A DNA stretch of 64,000 bases from an uncultured Desulfobacterales bacterium. Its GTDB lineage: Bacteria > Desulfobacterota > Desulfobulbia > Desulfobulbales > Desulfocapsaceae. Of the stretch, positions 35,077-45,733 are shown in pieces. Every line of letters begins with the position of its first letter. The first letter of the stretch is position 1. The stretch covers positions 186,001 through 250,000 of the forward strand of contig CALGIJ010000012.1 in the NCBI GenBank assembly GCA_937915545.1, given 5' to 3'. Position numbers and translations under genes: made by a program. A model generated the notes under the pieces. The model did no database searches and was not told where the DNA came from. It saw only the letters and a list, made by a program, of their open reading frames with translations.

Positions 35077-35501
35077 ACGATGGTGGCGCTGAGGCGCGCC
35101 CGGCGAATGACCTTCTGCAAACCGAGACGGCTGCGCAGGTTGATGATGAGCGGCCCGGAGATATTGGCATTCAGCCCGCGGAAGGTCTTGCCTTCATCGT
35201 CCTTCTTGCTGAGCATCATGAATACCCCGAGTTCCTCCGGGCCCTTGGCGTCGATGAGCGCCCGCTCCTCGTCGCTGAGCTCGAAATCGTAGCTGAGGCC
35301 GTACTCGCCGGGATCGACGATGGTGAAGGTGACCTGTGGCGTAAGCGTCGATTCCATCCAGTAGACGTTGAGGTCATTTTCTTCCTTGTGATAGACCACG
35401 AAGGTGGTGTACTTTTCGAACCCTGGAATTCCCTGGGGAAAGGTCAGGACTTTCTCCGTATCGATCTTCGGGGTTTCGGCGACTGCTCCGTCTTTGGCCA
35501 T
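35064..35501 (-). CDS. fliW: flagellar assembly factor FliW
   Basis: FliW binds flagellin and antagonises CsrA, linking flagellin level to translation. The 145-residue protein shows LTFPQGIPGFEKYTTFVVYH near residue 20, VTFTIVDPGEYGLSYDFEL, LGVFMMLSKKDD and FRGLNANISGPLIINLRSRLGLQ near 115, all family marks. I use the ATG at 35501 with AAGGAGAACC upstream. It usually sits beside csrA or flagellin genes; here neither neighbour is flagellar, so it is displaced or its cluster lies elsewhere. Confidence 0.92.
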   Translation of the reverse strand: MAKDGAVAETPKIDTEKVLTFPQGIPGFEKYTTFVVYHKEENDLNVYWMESTLTPQVTFTIVDPGEYGLSYDFELSDEERALIDAKGPEELGVFMMLSKKDDEGKTFRGLNANISGPLIINLRSRLGLQKVIRRARLSATIVQKE

Positions 35502-35814
35502 GCGGTTCTCCTTGACCGTCTGAGGGTTATGTGGCCGGGCGACTCGCCCGCGGCGGCCGACCCACCGCAAACACAGGCGAAAGGGCCGGATCGCTCCCAG
35601 CATAGCAACATTTCCCCGCCATTTTCAAGGAGTTCTTCCGGCTGCAGACCGTGCTCCGGCAGAAGGCGGGCATTTTTCGGTGCGCAGTGCAGTCGCCATC
35701 GGCCAATAACCCGCTCAAGCGGGCCGAGACAGCCATTCCCCCGACCCCTGCCGGTCGGGCCACGAGCGACCCGGGATGACCGGGGCGCAACACCACCACG
35801 AGACGGACACCATC

Positions 35815-37044
35815 ATGAACGACAACGGTTTCTTCGGCCAATGGGGCGGGGCCTACATCCCCGAAATTCTCCACCAGACCTTCGCGGAGCTGACCATCGC
35901 CCTGCGGCAAGCCCAGGCCGACCCGAACTTCTGGCAGGAGTTCCTGCAACTCATGTCCAGCTATTCCTGCCGCCCGACGCCGCTCACCCACGCCGCCAAC
36001 CTGAGCCGGCACTTCGGCGGGGCGCAGATCTACATCAAGCGCGAGGACCTCAACCATACCGGCGCCCACAAGGCCAATAACGTCATGGGCCAGGGGCTCC
36101 TCGTGCGGCGCATGGGCAAGAAACGGGTCATCGCCGAGACCGGGGCCGGCCAGCACGGCATGGCCACTGCCACCATGGCCGCCAAGTTCGGCCTCAAGTG
36201 CACCATCTACATGGGCGAGGTCGACGTGCAGCGGCAGCGGCCCAACGTCTTCTGGATGGAGAAGATGGGCGCCACCGTGGTCTCGGTCAAGGACGGCTCA
36301 CGCACCCTCAAGGACGCCATAAACGAGGCCTTCCGCGACTGGGTGACCAACGTCGACGACACCCACTACGTCTTCGGCACCGCCTGCGGCCCGGCCCCCT
36401 TCCCGGAGATGGTCGCCTGGTTCCAGTCCATCGTCGGCACCGAGGCGCGCCGGCAGATCCTCGCCAGCCACGGCCGGCTGCCGGCGCGGGTCTACGCCTG
36501 CGTCGGCGGCGGCTCCAACGCCATGGGCATCTTCCAGGGCTTTCTCGACGACCCCGAGGTGCAGCTGGTCGGTGTCGAAGCCGGCGGCCGCGGTCTCGAC
36601 ACCGGCCTGCACGCCTGCCGCCTCTGCGGCCGCGACGCCAGCCCCGGGGTGGCCCAGGGCTACCGCAGCATGTTCCTCCAGGACGAGGACGGGCAGATGC
36701 GCGAGACCCACTCGGTAGCCGCCGGCCTCGATTACGTCGGGGTCAGCCCGATCCTCGCCGACCTCGCCGACCGCCGCCGCGTGCGCTTCGCCGCCGCCAC
36801 CGACAGCGAGGTCATGGAGGCCCTCGACCTGACCATGCGCATGGAGGGCATCATCCCCGCCCTGGAGTCGGCCCACGCCTTTGTCCAGGCCTTCAAGGAG
36901 GCGGCGGAGATGAGACCAGACGAGGCAATCGTCATCAACCAGTCGGGGCGCGGCGACAAGGACATCTTCACCATCGCCCACGCCTTCGACGACCCGTCAT
37001 GGAAGGAGTTCATCGTCGAGCGCGCCAGGCAGTACCAGCGATAA
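35815..37044 (+). CDS. trpB: tryptophan synthase beta chain
   Basis: TrpB condenses indole with serine using PLP. GFFGQWGGAYIPEIL at the start, the PLP lysine in REDLNHTGAHKANNVMGQ near residue 85, AETGAGQHGMATA near 110, and the phosphate-binding GGGSNAMG near 230 identify the beta chain (TrpB1-like length, 409 residues). The start is the ATG at 35815; the frame is open from 35776. It forms an operon with trpA. No other trp biosynthesis gene is in the window. Confidence 0.95.
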   Translation: MNDNGFFGQWGGAYIPEILHQTFAELTIALRQAQADPNFWQEFLQLMSSYSCRPTPLTHAANLSRHFGGAQIYIKREDLNHTGAHKANNVMGQGLLVRRMGKKRVIAETGAGQHGMATATMAAKFGLKCTIYMGEVDVQRQRPNVFWMEKMGATVVSVKDGSRTLKDAINEAFRDWVTNVDDTHYVFGTACGPAPFPEMVAWFQSIVGTEARRQILASHGRLPARVYACVGGGSNAMGIFQGFLDDPEVQLVGVEAGGRGLDTGLHACRLCGRDASPGVAQGYRSMFLQDEDGQMRETHSVAAGLDYVGVSPILADLADRRRVRFAAATDSEVMEALDLTMRMEGIIPALESAHAFVQAFKEAAEMRPDEAIVINQSGRGDKDIFTIAHAFDDPSWKEFIVERARQYQR

Positions 37045-37078
37045 GCCATCCACCCCCATCATCATGCGGTGCACCCAT

Positions 37079-37843
37079 ATGTCACTTGAAACCGAACTGC
37101 GCAGCCGCCTCGCCGGCAAAGACATCCTGCTGATGACCCATATCGTCCTCGGCTACCCCTCCTTCGCCATCAACCGCGAAGTCATCGCCGGCATGGTCGC
37201 CGGCGGCGTCGACTGCATCGAGATGCAGATCCCCTTCTCCGAGCCCATGGCCGATGGCCCGGTCATCCTCAAGGCCAACCAGGAGAGCATCGCCGCCGGC
37301 ACCAAGGTCGCCGACTGCATGGCCTTCGCCGCGGAGATGACCCGGCAGCACGCCATCCCTTTCCTCTTCATGACCTACTACAACATCATCTTCAAGTACG
37401 GCGAGGAACGCTTCTTCGCCGACTGCGTCAAGGCCGGCATCAAGGGCCTCATCGTCCCCGACCTGCCGCCGGAGATGGGCCGGGACTACTATCGTCTGGC
37501 CAGGGAAACCGGGGTGGCGGCGGTGCCGATCTTCGCCCCGACGAGCACCGAGCAGCGCATGGCCGAGTTGCACGGCGTTGCCGACGGTTTCATCTACTGT
37601 GTTGCCCGCCGCGGCGTCACCGGCAGACAGTCGAGCTTCGACGACGACTTCGACCGCTACCTCTCGCGCTGCCGCGCCGCCACCTGCCTGCCCCTGGCGG
37701 TGGGCTTCGGCATCCGCAGCCGCGCGGACATCGCCGCCATATCCGGCAAAGCCGACATGGCGGTGATCGGCTCGGAGACCATCCGTCTCGTCGACAGCGA
37801 GGGCCCGCCGTCGGTAGCCCCCTTCATCGCCGGGCTGCGTTGA
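37079..37843 (+). CDS. trpA: tryptophan synthase alpha chain
   Basis: TrpA splits indole-3-glycerol phosphate to indole, which passes to TrpB. The catalytic Glu is in VDCIEMQIPFSEP near residue 48 and the catalytic Asp in MADGPVILKA near 60. The glycerol-phosphate site includes GFGIRSRADIAA near 210. The sequence is somewhat divergent (ARRGVTGRQSSF in place of the more usual SRAGVTG). Length 254. I use the ATG at 37079; one at 37064 is also possible. The pepF start follows after one base. Confidence 0.92.
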   Translation: MSLETELRSRLAGKDILLMTHIVLGYPSFAINREVIAGMVAGGVDCIEMQIPFSEPMADGPVILKANQESIAAGTKVADCMAFAAEMTRQHAIPFLFMTYYNIIFKYGEERFFADCVKAGIKGLIVPDLPPEMGRDYYRLARETGVAAVPIFAPTSTEQRMAELHGVADGFIYCVARRGVTGRQSSFDDDFDRYLSRCRAATCLPLAVGFGIRSRADIAAISGKADMAVIGSETIRLVDSEGPPSVAPFIAGLR

Positions 37844-37844
37844 C

Positions 37845-39638
37845 ATGGACGGGACGGCGATCAACGGCAAGCGCCCGGCAGCGGACGAGCTCGGCACCGC
37901 CACGGTGCTGTGGAACCTGGCCGATCTCTACGCCGGGCCGGACGACAGGCGCCTCGCCGACGATGTCGCCTGGTGCCGCGCCGAGGCGGCCGGCCTGCGC
38001 CGGGACTTCTCCAGCAAAGTGGCGGAACTCGACGCCTCCGGCCTCGCCCGGCTGGTGGCGCGGCTCGAGACCCTCGATTGCACCCTGGCCCGCCTCGGCG
38101 CCTACGCCTTTCTCCTCTTCACCACCCAGCTCGACAATGCCGCCGCCTCTGCGCTGGACCAGGGCATGCACGAGCTGGCCGCCGGCTGCGCCGCGGAAAC
38201 GGTCTTCTTTGCGCTTGAGTTCAGCCGTCTCGACGAGGAGCGGGCGCACGCCCTCCTCGACAGTCCGGCACTGGCCGGCTATCGCCACTATCTCCAGCAG
38301 CTGCGCCTCTACAGCCCCCACCTCCTCTCGCTGGAAGAGGAGCGCCTGCTCGCCGAGCGCGAGGCGGTGGGCCGCAACTGCTGGACCTCCCTCTTCGACA
38401 AGGTCCTCGCCCATACCACCTTCGGCTCCAGGCGACGCAGCGAGGAGGAGGTGCTTGCCGACCTGTATCACCCGCAACGCCCTGTGCGCCGCCAGGCGGC
38501 GCGGGACATGACCGCCGGCCTGCGCGGCCAGAGCCATATCCTCACCCATATATATAATACCCTGGCGGCGGAGAAGATGATCACCGACCGCCAGCGCCGC
38601 CACCAGAGCTGGCTTGCCGCCATGAACCTCGACAACCAGCTGCGCGACGAAACCGTCGCCACCCTGGTGGCGGCGGTGACCAGCCGCTACGACCTGGTAG
38701 AGCGCTACTACCGGGTCAAGCGGCGGCTGCTTGGCCTGAAACGGCTGGAGCATTACGACCGCTATGCCCCGCTGCCGTCCCTGCCGACGACGAAAATTTC
38801 CTGGCAGGAGTGCCGCCGCATCGTCCTCGACGCCTTCACCCCCTTCTCGAAGGAGATGGCCGAGATTGCCGACGGTTTCTTTGCCAGGGGCTGGATCCAT
38901 GCTCCGGTGCTGCCGTACAAGCGCGGCGGGGCCTTCGCCCACCCCACCGTCCCTGACGTGCACCCCTACCTGATGGTCAACTATACCGGCAACGCCAACG
39001 ATGTCTCCACCGTCGCCCACGAGCTCGGTCACGGCATCCATCAGGTGCTCGCCGCCCGTCAGGGCCACTACAACAGCGAGACGCCGACGGCCCTTGCCGA
39101 GACTGCCTCGGTGTTCGCCGAGCTGCTCGTCTTCGAGCACCAGCTGGCGCTCCTCGACGACGCGGCAGAGCGCCGCGCCCTCATCTGCCATAAGGTTGAG
39201 TCGATCTTCGCCACCGTCTTCCGCCAGACGGCGATGAACGAGTTCGAGGGCATGATGCACCAGGGCCGACGCGACAAGGGGGAACTGAGCGAGGAGGAGC
39301 TCAACGGCTACTGGCTCGCCAGCCAGCGGCGCATGTTCGGCGACGCCGTCCACCTCGGCGACGACTACGGCCTGTGGTGGTCCTATATCCCCCATTTCCT
39401 CGAGACCCCGGGCTACGTCTACTCCTACGCCTTCGGCGAGCTGCTGGTGCTCGCCCTGTACCGCCTCTACCAGGCCGAGGGCCAGCCCTTCGTGGCCAAA
39501 TACCTCAACCTGCTCGCCGCCGGCGGCTCACGCTCGCCCTACGAGCTGCTGCAAGACTTCGGCATCGACCTCGACGACGAAGGCTTCTGGCTGGGCGGCC
39601 TGGCGGTGATCGATGACATGGTGAAGCGGGTCGAATAG
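37845..39638 (+). CDS. pepF: M3-family oligoendopeptidase F (PepF)
   Basis: This is a zinc metallopeptidase of 597 residues that cleaves short peptides in the cytoplasm. The catalytic HExxH is in VSTVAHELGHGIHQVL near residue 385, with the third ligand Glu about 25 residues on (TALAETASVFAE). YKRGGAFAHP near residue 360 and YSYAFGELL near 525 are family marks. It is coupled to trpA (one-base gap), which probably reflects co-transcription rather than shared function. There is no signal peptide. Confidence 0.93.
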   Translation: MDGTAINGKRPAADELGTATVLWNLADLYAGPDDRRLADDVAWCRAEAAGLRRDFSSKVAELDASGLARLVARLETLDCTLARLGAYAFLLFTTQLDNAAASALDQGMHELAAGCAAETVFFALEFSRLDEERAHALLDSPALAGYRHYLQQLRLYSPHLLSLEEERLLAEREAVGRNCWTSLFDKVLAHTTFGSRRRSEEEVLADLYHPQRPVRRQAARDMTAGLRGQSHILTHIYNTLAAEKMITDRQRRHQSWLAAMNLDNQLRDETVATLVAAVTSRYDLVERYYRVKRRLLGLKRLEHYDRYAPLPSLPTTKISWQECRRIVLDAFTPFSKEMAEIADGFFARGWIHAPVLPYKRGGAFAHPTVPDVHPYLMVNYTGNANDVSTVAHELGHGIHQVLAARQGHYNSETPTALAETASVFAELLVFEHQLALLDDAAERRALICHKVESIFATVFRQTAMNEFEGMMHQGRRDKGELSEEELNGYWLASQRRMFGDAVHLGDDYGLWWSYIPHFLETPGYVYSYAFGELLVLALYRLYQAEGQPFVAKYLNLLAAGGSRSPYELLQDFGIDLDDEGFWLGGLAVIDDMVKRVE

Positions 39639-39733
39639 CTTCTCGAGAGTGGGAAGGCAGAGTTTTCCGGGCCCAGGCCAGCCAGACCCGCCTGCCCCAG
39701 GAGGCAGGGCAAGGCAGGCCGCTTGGGCCGGAC

Positions 39734-41131
<1,398 letters not shown>

Positions 41132-41185
41132 CGCTCTGTAACGGCTCCATGGTCGTCAGGTTTCAAAATTGTAATTCCTCTTACA

Positions 41186-41214
41186 GTTATATGAGAGAGC
41201 GCGGCGATTGGCAA
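41186..41214 (-). promoter_or_regulatory. sigma-70 promoter of the 39734-41131 regulator
   Basis: On the minus strand TTGCCA (41214-41209), a 17-base spacer and TATAAC (41191-41186) form a good sigma-70 promoter about 55 bases before the start codon at 41131. Confidence 0.7.
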
Positions 41215-41255
41215 AAAAAATTCGGCCTCATGACAAGAAAAGGGGAGACGAGGTG

Positions 41256-41768
41256 ATGACGGGCCAGGGCGAAGACAGTGGCGATATTATGGAGGTCGAT
41301 GGCCAGTGGATGCAGGTCGCCCTCGCCGAGGCCCGCCGGGCGGCGGCCCAGGGCGAGGTGCCGGTGGGGGCGGTGCTCGTCGCCGGCGGGGTGGCAGTCG
41401 CCGCCGCCGGCAACGCCCCGATCAGCCTCAACGACCCCACTGCCCACGCCGAGATCCTCGCCCTGCGCCAGGCGGCGGCGCGGCTGGGCAACTACCGCCT
41501 GCCCGAGGCCACCCTCTACGTCACCCTCGAACCCTGCGCCATGTGCATGGGGGCCATGCTGCAGGCGCGGGTGGCACGACTCGTCTATGGCGCCGACGAC
41601 CCCAAGAGCGGCGCCGCCCGTTCCCTCTACACCCTCGGCGAGGACCCGCGCCTCAACCACCGCATCGTCGTGGTACGCGGCCTCATGGCCGAGGAATGCG
41701 GCAATCTGCTCAAGGAATTCTTCCGCCGCCGTCGCCAGGCGGGAGGCGGTCCCGGCGGCCCTTTTTGA
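41256..41768 (+). CDS. tadA: tRNA-specific adenosine deaminase TadA
   Basis: TadA converts A34 to inosine in tRNA-Arg(ACG). The zinc site is HAEILALRQAAARLGNYRL (HAE, near residue 70) and TLEPCAMCMGAMLQARV (PCxxC, near 100), with the catalytic Glu in HAE. VARLVYGADDPKSGAA follows. About 170 residues from the ATG at 41256, which has GAGG just upstream; an in-frame ATG at 41208 is less likely because it falls in the divergent promoter. The tRNA-Ser promoter begins 20 bases after the stop. Confidence 0.94.
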   Translation: MTGQGEDSGDIMEVDGQWMQVALAEARRAAAQGEVPVGAVLVAGGVAVAAAGNAPISLNDPTAHAEILALRQAAARLGNYRLPEATLYVTLEPCAMCMGAMLQARVARLVYGADDPKSGAARSLYTLGEDPRLNHRIVVVRGLMAEECGNLLKEFFRRRRQAGGGPGGPF

Positions 41769-41787
41769 CCGTCCACGACTTTTTTGA

Positions 41788-41816
41788 TTGCCAAACCGGC
41801 ATCGACGGGATACATA
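41788..41816 (+). promoter_or_regulatory. sigma-70 promoter of tRNA-Ser and SRP RNA
   Basis: TTGCCA (41788-41793), a 17-base spacer and TACATA (41811-41816) precede the tRNA by 27 bases. The SRP RNA starts only 23 bases after the tRNA, so both may come from this promoter. Confidence 0.65.
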
Positions 41817-41843
41817 GTACTTCTCGTTTTTTTCGAGCACAGA

Positions 41844-41929
41844 GGAGAGGTGACCGAGTGGCTTAAGGTGCACGCCTGGAACGCGTGTGTACGCAAGTAC
41901 CGTGAGTTCGAATCTCACCCTCTCCGCCA
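41844..41929 (+). tRNA. tRNA-Ser (GGA anticodon)
   Basis: An 86-base class II tRNA. The acceptor arms GGAGAGG and CCTCTCC are followed by G and an encoded CCA. The anticodon loop CTGGAAC carries GGA. A long variable arm (GTGTGTACGCAAGTACC region) and the T loop GTTCGAATC are present. Confidence 0.97.
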
Positions 41930-41952
41930 ACCATACGAGTTCGACTTTGATA

Positions 41953-42045
41953 GCCGGGCCCTGCGCAGCAGCGAATCGCGAACCCCGCCAGGTCCGGGAG
42001 GAAGCAACGGTAGCGACCCTCGCTGTGTGCCGCAGGTCACCCGGC
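41953..42045 (+). ncRNA. ffs: signal recognition particle RNA (small bacterial type, 4.5S)
   Basis: About 93 bases fold as a single long hairpin. GCCGGG at 41953-41958 pairs with CCCGGC at 42040-42045, and the conserved Ffh-binding core GCCAGGTCCGGGAGGAAGCA followed by CGGTAG is in the expected place near the tip. CTGCG..CGCAG pairing extends the stem. A T-rich stretch (ATCTTTTCTT) follows. The position directly before dnaX is common for ffs. Confidence 0.95.
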
Positions 42046-42097
42046 TATCATCTTTTCTTGTCATCGGCCGTCCTCCTCAATCGCCTCGCGGGGGAAC

Positions 42098-44401
42098 ATG
42101 TCCTATCTCGTCCTTGCCAGAAAATCCCGGCCACAGACCTTCGCCCAGGTGGTCGGCCAGCGATCGGTGGTAAGGACCCTGCAGAACAGCATCCTCCGCG
42201 ACCGGGTCGCCCACGCCATCCTCTTTTCCGGAGTACGCGGCGTCGGCAAGACGACCATCGCGCGCATCATGGCCAAGGCCATCAACTGCCAGGCCGAAGC
42301 CGCCGCCCGCCCCTGCGACCTCTGCCCTTCCTGTCGCGAAATCGCCTCCGGCTCCTCCCTCGACCTCACCGAGATCGACGGCGCCTCCAACCGTGGCATT
42401 CAGGAGATTCGCGAGCTCAAGGAGCGCATCAAGTTCCACCCCACCTCGTCGAAATACCGCATCATCATCATCGACGAGGTGCACATGCTGACCACCGAGG
42501 CCTTCAACGCCCTCCTCAAGACCCTCGAGGAGCCGCCGGCCCACGTCTATTTCATGTTCGCCACCACCGAGATCCACAAGATCCCGGTGACCATCCTCTC
42601 GCGCTGCCAGCAGTACGAGCTCAAGCGTGTCGGCGCGGCCGAGCTCTACGACCACTTCCAGCGGCTGGCAGCCGGCGAAGGGTACGAGATGGAGCCCGCC
42701 GCCATGTCGCTGATCGTGCGCGAGGCCGCCGGCTCGGTGCGCGACGGTCTCAGCCTTCTCGACCAGATGTTCTCGTTCGGAGAACGCCATATCGCCGTGC
42801 AGGACGTGGTCGAGGTCCTCGGTCTGGTCGACCGCGAGGTGCTGCTGCGCCTCAGCCGCGGCTTGCTGGAGAAAAACGCCCCCTTGGTGCTCGCCACCCT
42901 GGGCGAGGTCTTCTCCTTCGGCACCGACCTCAAGCGCTTTCTCGAAGACCTCATGGCCGGCTTTCGCACCCTGCTGCTGTGCAAGCTCGACGGCTGCGAC
43001 AGTCTCATCGACCTGCCGGCGGAGGAATTGGCCCTCCATAAACAGATCGCCGCCGACTACAGTCGCGAGACCCTGCACCAGAAGCTGGCCCTGCTCATGC
43101 GGGCGGCGGAAGAGCTGAAGTTCTCGGGGCAGCCGCGCCTGCTGCTCGAGACGAGCTTTCTCGCCATCATCGAGGCCGACAACGTCGTCGCCGTCTCCAC
43201 CCTGCTCAGTCAGGTCGACAAAATCCTCGCCTCCTTGCCCCTGTGTCCGCCGGCAAGCCCGCAGGCCACCCTCGCTCCGGTCCAGCAGGCCGTGACGCCG
43301 ACTCAGCCGGCCAGCGTTGCAGCGGTGGGCCCGTCTCCGGCAGTGCCTGCGGTTCAGCTCAGGTCTGACCGCTCATCGGCCATAGTGGAGACGACGAGAG
43401 ACGGGGCAGCTGACGGCAGGACGCCAAGTCCAGGAGAACGGACGCAGCCAGACCCCGTGCCCTCCCAGGCCGCCAGGCCGCTGCAGCCTCAGCCAATGGC
43501 CTCCGCCAGCGGCGGCACGGCACCGGTCATGGCACAGGCCCAGCAAGGGGAGAAGGCTGCCCCTTTGGCCACCTCCGCCGGGCCAATCGCTGCCGCAACC
43601 CCCAGCGCCGGGCCGGGTCCTGCCCCAGGCAAGGCCGCGGAAGGTACCTTCCCCGCAGAGGACGAAAAAGGCCCTGCGACGACCGCGGCCACCCTTGCCA
43701 GCATGGCGCCGGAGAGGAGCGCGGCAACGCAGAGTGATCGCTCACGGGAGTCCGCCCCCTCGCCGGGCGAGCCCCCTGCCCCGATCGAGGTCCTGTCCGC
43801 CATGGCGGCAGCCCGCGCATCGCAACCGACCTCGACAACCGGCACCAGCTCTGGCCCAGCCGCACATCACCGCGCCGCAGGAGCAGCAGACAGCCCGGCC
43901 GCGGCTTCCTCACCGCCCGCCGGCCCCCAGCCAACCGAGACGGCAACCGCCAGCGCAGCGGCGAAAACGGAACAGGCGCCAAGCGCTGCGGAAAAACCGC
44001 CTCGGGCCCATTCCCACGAGAGGGACGTGCGCCGCGACTGGCTGCAGTTCATCGCCTACGTCAAGGAGAAGAGCATGTGGATGTCTCAGGATCTGCAGCG
44101 CGCCGACTCCTACCGCGAAGTTGACGGCGAGCTGCGCCTCACTTACGGCGACCCGGCCAACTGCCTCCTGCTGCGGCAGAAGGAACACCGCCACCTGCTC
44201 AACGAACTGGCGGTGGATTTTTTCCAGAAACCCCTCAAGGTGCGCTTTGCCATCCCCTCGGCCGACGAGCCGACGGAGAGCAACGGCGAGGCGCCAAGCC
44301 GCAAGCGGGCGCAGCTGGCCAGCGACCCGCTGGTGCTGATGGCGGTGGAAATTTTCAACGGCGAGGTCGGCGACATCCGTATCGGCCCGAGCAACCGCTA
44401 A
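42098..44401 (+). CDS. dnaX: DNA polymerase III subunits gamma/tau
   Basis: DnaX is the clamp-loader ATPase. YLVLARKSRPQTFAQVVGQ at the start, Walker A GVRGVGKTTIAR near residue 48, a zinc module with CDLCPSCREI near 70, Walker B IIIIDEVHML near 125, and TTEIHKIPVTILSRCQ (SRC motif) are clear. Domain III ends near residue 390. A long low-complexity linker of about 260 residues rich in Ala, Pro, Thr and Ser follows, then a C-terminal domain from about residue 640 (RRDWLQFIAYVKEKSMWM). The 767-residue product is the tau form. It leads the usual dnaX-ybaB-recR cluster. Confidence 0.95.
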   Translation: MSYLVLARKSRPQTFAQVVGQRSVVRTLQNSILRDRVAHAILFSGVRGVGKTTIARIMAKAINCQAEAAARPCDLCPSCREIASGSSLDLTEIDGASNRGIQEIRELKERIKFHPTSSKYRIIIIDEVHMLTTEAFNALLKTLEEPPAHVYFMFATTEIHKIPVTILSRCQQYELKRVGAAELYDHFQRLAAGEGYEMEPAAMSLIVREAAGSVRDGLSLLDQMFSFGERHIAVQDVVEVLGLVDREVLLRLSRGLLEKNAPLVLATLGEVFSFGTDLKRFLEDLMAGFRTLLLCKLDGCDSLIDLPAEELALHKQIAADYSRETLHQKLALLMRAAEELKFSGQPRLLLETSFLAIIEADNVVAVSTLLSQVDKILASLPLCPPASPQATLAPVQQAVTPTQPASVAAVGPSPAVPAVQLRSDRSSAIVETTRDGAADGRTPSPGERTQPDPVPSQAARPLQPQPMASASGGTAPVMAQAQQGEKAAPLATSAGPIAAATPSAGPGPAPGKAAEGTFPAEDEKGPATTAATLASMAPERSAATQSDRSRESAPSPGEPPAPIEVLSAMAAARASQPTSTTGTSSGPAAHHRAAGAADSPAAASSPPAGPQPTETATASAAAKTEQAPSAAEKPPRAHSHERDVRRDWLQFIAYVKEKSMWMSQDLQRADSYREVDGELRLTYGDPANCLLLRQKEHRHLLNELAVDFFQKPLKVRFAIPSADEPTESNGEAPSRKRAQLASDPLVLMAVEIFNGEVGDIRIGPSNR

Positions 44402-44488
44402 ACGCCCGCCCCTAGGGCTGCGTGTTACGGCTTCCGGCAACTTGTCGCGAACGCGCCGCTTCCCAAACTCTTTTCCGAGGTACATATC

Positions 44489-44812
44489 ATGGATCTCAAT
44501 AGTATCATGCAGCAAGCACGGGTCATGCAGGAAAAAATGACCAAAATTCAACAGGAACTCGCCAAGAAGGTCATCACCGGCAGCGCCGGCGGCGGCATGG
44601 TGCAGGTCTCCGTCAACGGCCAGGGCGAGGTCCTCGCCGTCCGTTTCGAGAAACCCGTGGTCGAGGGCGGCGACATCGACATGCTGCAGGACCTCGTCGT
44701 CGCCGCCACCAACGACGCCCTGCGTCGCGCCAAGGAACTGAGCAAGCAGGAACTGGCGCAGCTCACCGGCGGCCTCAACCTGCCCGGCCTCGCCAACTTC
44801 ATGCAGAACTGA
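44489..44812 (+). CDS. ybaB: nucleoid-associated protein YbaB/EbfC
   Basis: This is a small DNA-binding protein of 107 residues. MDLNSIMQQARVMQEKMTKI at the N-terminus, the central SAGGGMVQVSVNGQGEV, and the C-terminal amphipathic helix (DALRRAKELSKQELAQL) are typical. It lies between dnaX and recR, the conserved arrangement, with recR starting five bases after its stop. A GAGG ribosome site precedes the ATG by 8 bases. Confidence 0.95.
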   Translation: MDLNSIMQQARVMQEKMTKIQQELAKKVITGSAGGGMVQVSVNGQGEVLAVRFEKPVVEGGDIDMLQDLVVAATNDALRRAKELSKQELAQLTGGLNLPGLANFMQN

Positions 44813-44817
44813 GCCCC

Positions 44818-45420
44818 ATGCAAGTCCTCCCCCCGGCCCTCGAGCGCCTCATCGAGAGTCTCGCCCGCCTCCCCGGCATCGGCCGCAAGACAGCGACTCG
44901 CTTGGCGCTGTTCATCCTCCGCAAGCCCCCGGGCCTGGCCGGGGACCTTGCCACTGCCCTCTCGCAGCTGCACCAGTCGATACAGCTCTGCTCCTGCTGT
45001 TTCTCTTTCTCGGAGAGCGATCCCTGCCTCATCTGCGCCGACCCGCGGCGGCAGGCCGACACCCTCTGCGTCGTCGAACAGTCCGGCGACCTCCTCGCCA
45101 TCGAGAAGACCGGAGCCTACCGCGGCCACTACCATATCCTCCACGGGGTCATCTCGCCCATGGACGGCATCGGCCCGGAAGAGATCAAGATCCGTGAACT
45201 GCAGGCACGCATCGCCTCCGGAACCATCAAAGAAGTACTCATCGCCACCAGTTCCACCGTTCCCGGCGAGGCTACCGCCTCCTACCTCATCGACCTCCTG
45301 CAGCATGCCCCGGTCCGCTTGACCCGGCTTGCCCGCGGCATCCCCATGGGTATGGACATCAAGTACGCCGACCGTCACACCCTGGCCCGGGCCATCGAGA
45401 GCCGTTCCCAGGCCAAATAA
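44818..45420 (+). CDS. recR: recombination mediator protein RecR
   Basis: RecR works with RecO/RecF to load RecA. The N-terminal helix-hairpin-helix is LARLPGIGRKTATRLALFIL near residue 15. The zinc finger is CSCCFSFSESDPCLIC near 60, the Toprim domain starts at TLCVVEQSGDLLAIEKTGAYRG near 80, and the Walker B-like part is VLIATSSTVPGEAT near 140. Length 200 is standard. Confidence 0.96.
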   Translation: MQVLPPALERLIESLARLPGIGRKTATRLALFILRKPPGLAGDLATALSQLHQSIQLCSCCFSFSESDPCLICADPRRQADTLCVVEQSGDLLAIEKTGAYRGHYHILHGVISPMDGIGPEEIKIRELQARIASGTIKEVLIATSSTVPGEATASYLIDLLQHAPVRLTRLARGIPMGMDIKYADRHTLARAIESRSQAK

Positions 45421-45638
45421 TCAAACATCCCCCCCCTCCCGGAAGCTTTCCCGCCCGGTGCCGTCCCGAAGACAACAAAGCACCGAGCGCCATCAGGGAG
45501 TGAGGTGCATTTCACCGACCGCGGCAGGGTATCGGCCCTTGCCGCCGAGCCTCGACATGCTCTCTGCCTGGGCCACGGCAATCACCCCCGCCACGGGGAA
45601 AATAATCGACTTTTTCAAGGATCACGGATAAAAAATGG
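45421..45638. other. non-coding region between recR and the tRNA-Val promoter
   Basis: About 220 bases without a plausible gene. Short open frames here run on through the tRNA and are chance. I see no strong terminator for recR and no RNA motif. Confidence 0.45.
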
Positions 45639-45667
45639 TTGCGTCCCACCGGCAATGGTGGTATCTA
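45639..45667 (+). promoter_or_regulatory. probable promoter of tRNA-Val
   Basis: TTGCGT (45639-45644), a 17-base spacer and TATCTA (45662-45667) lie about 66 bases before the tRNA, which would give a leader of about 60 bases. Confidence 0.5.
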
Positions 45668-45733
45668 ATGACCCTTGCCAAGCGCGGAAAGCCGCAACGG
45701 ATTACCATCCGGATTCTGGCCGACAACGTAGCT

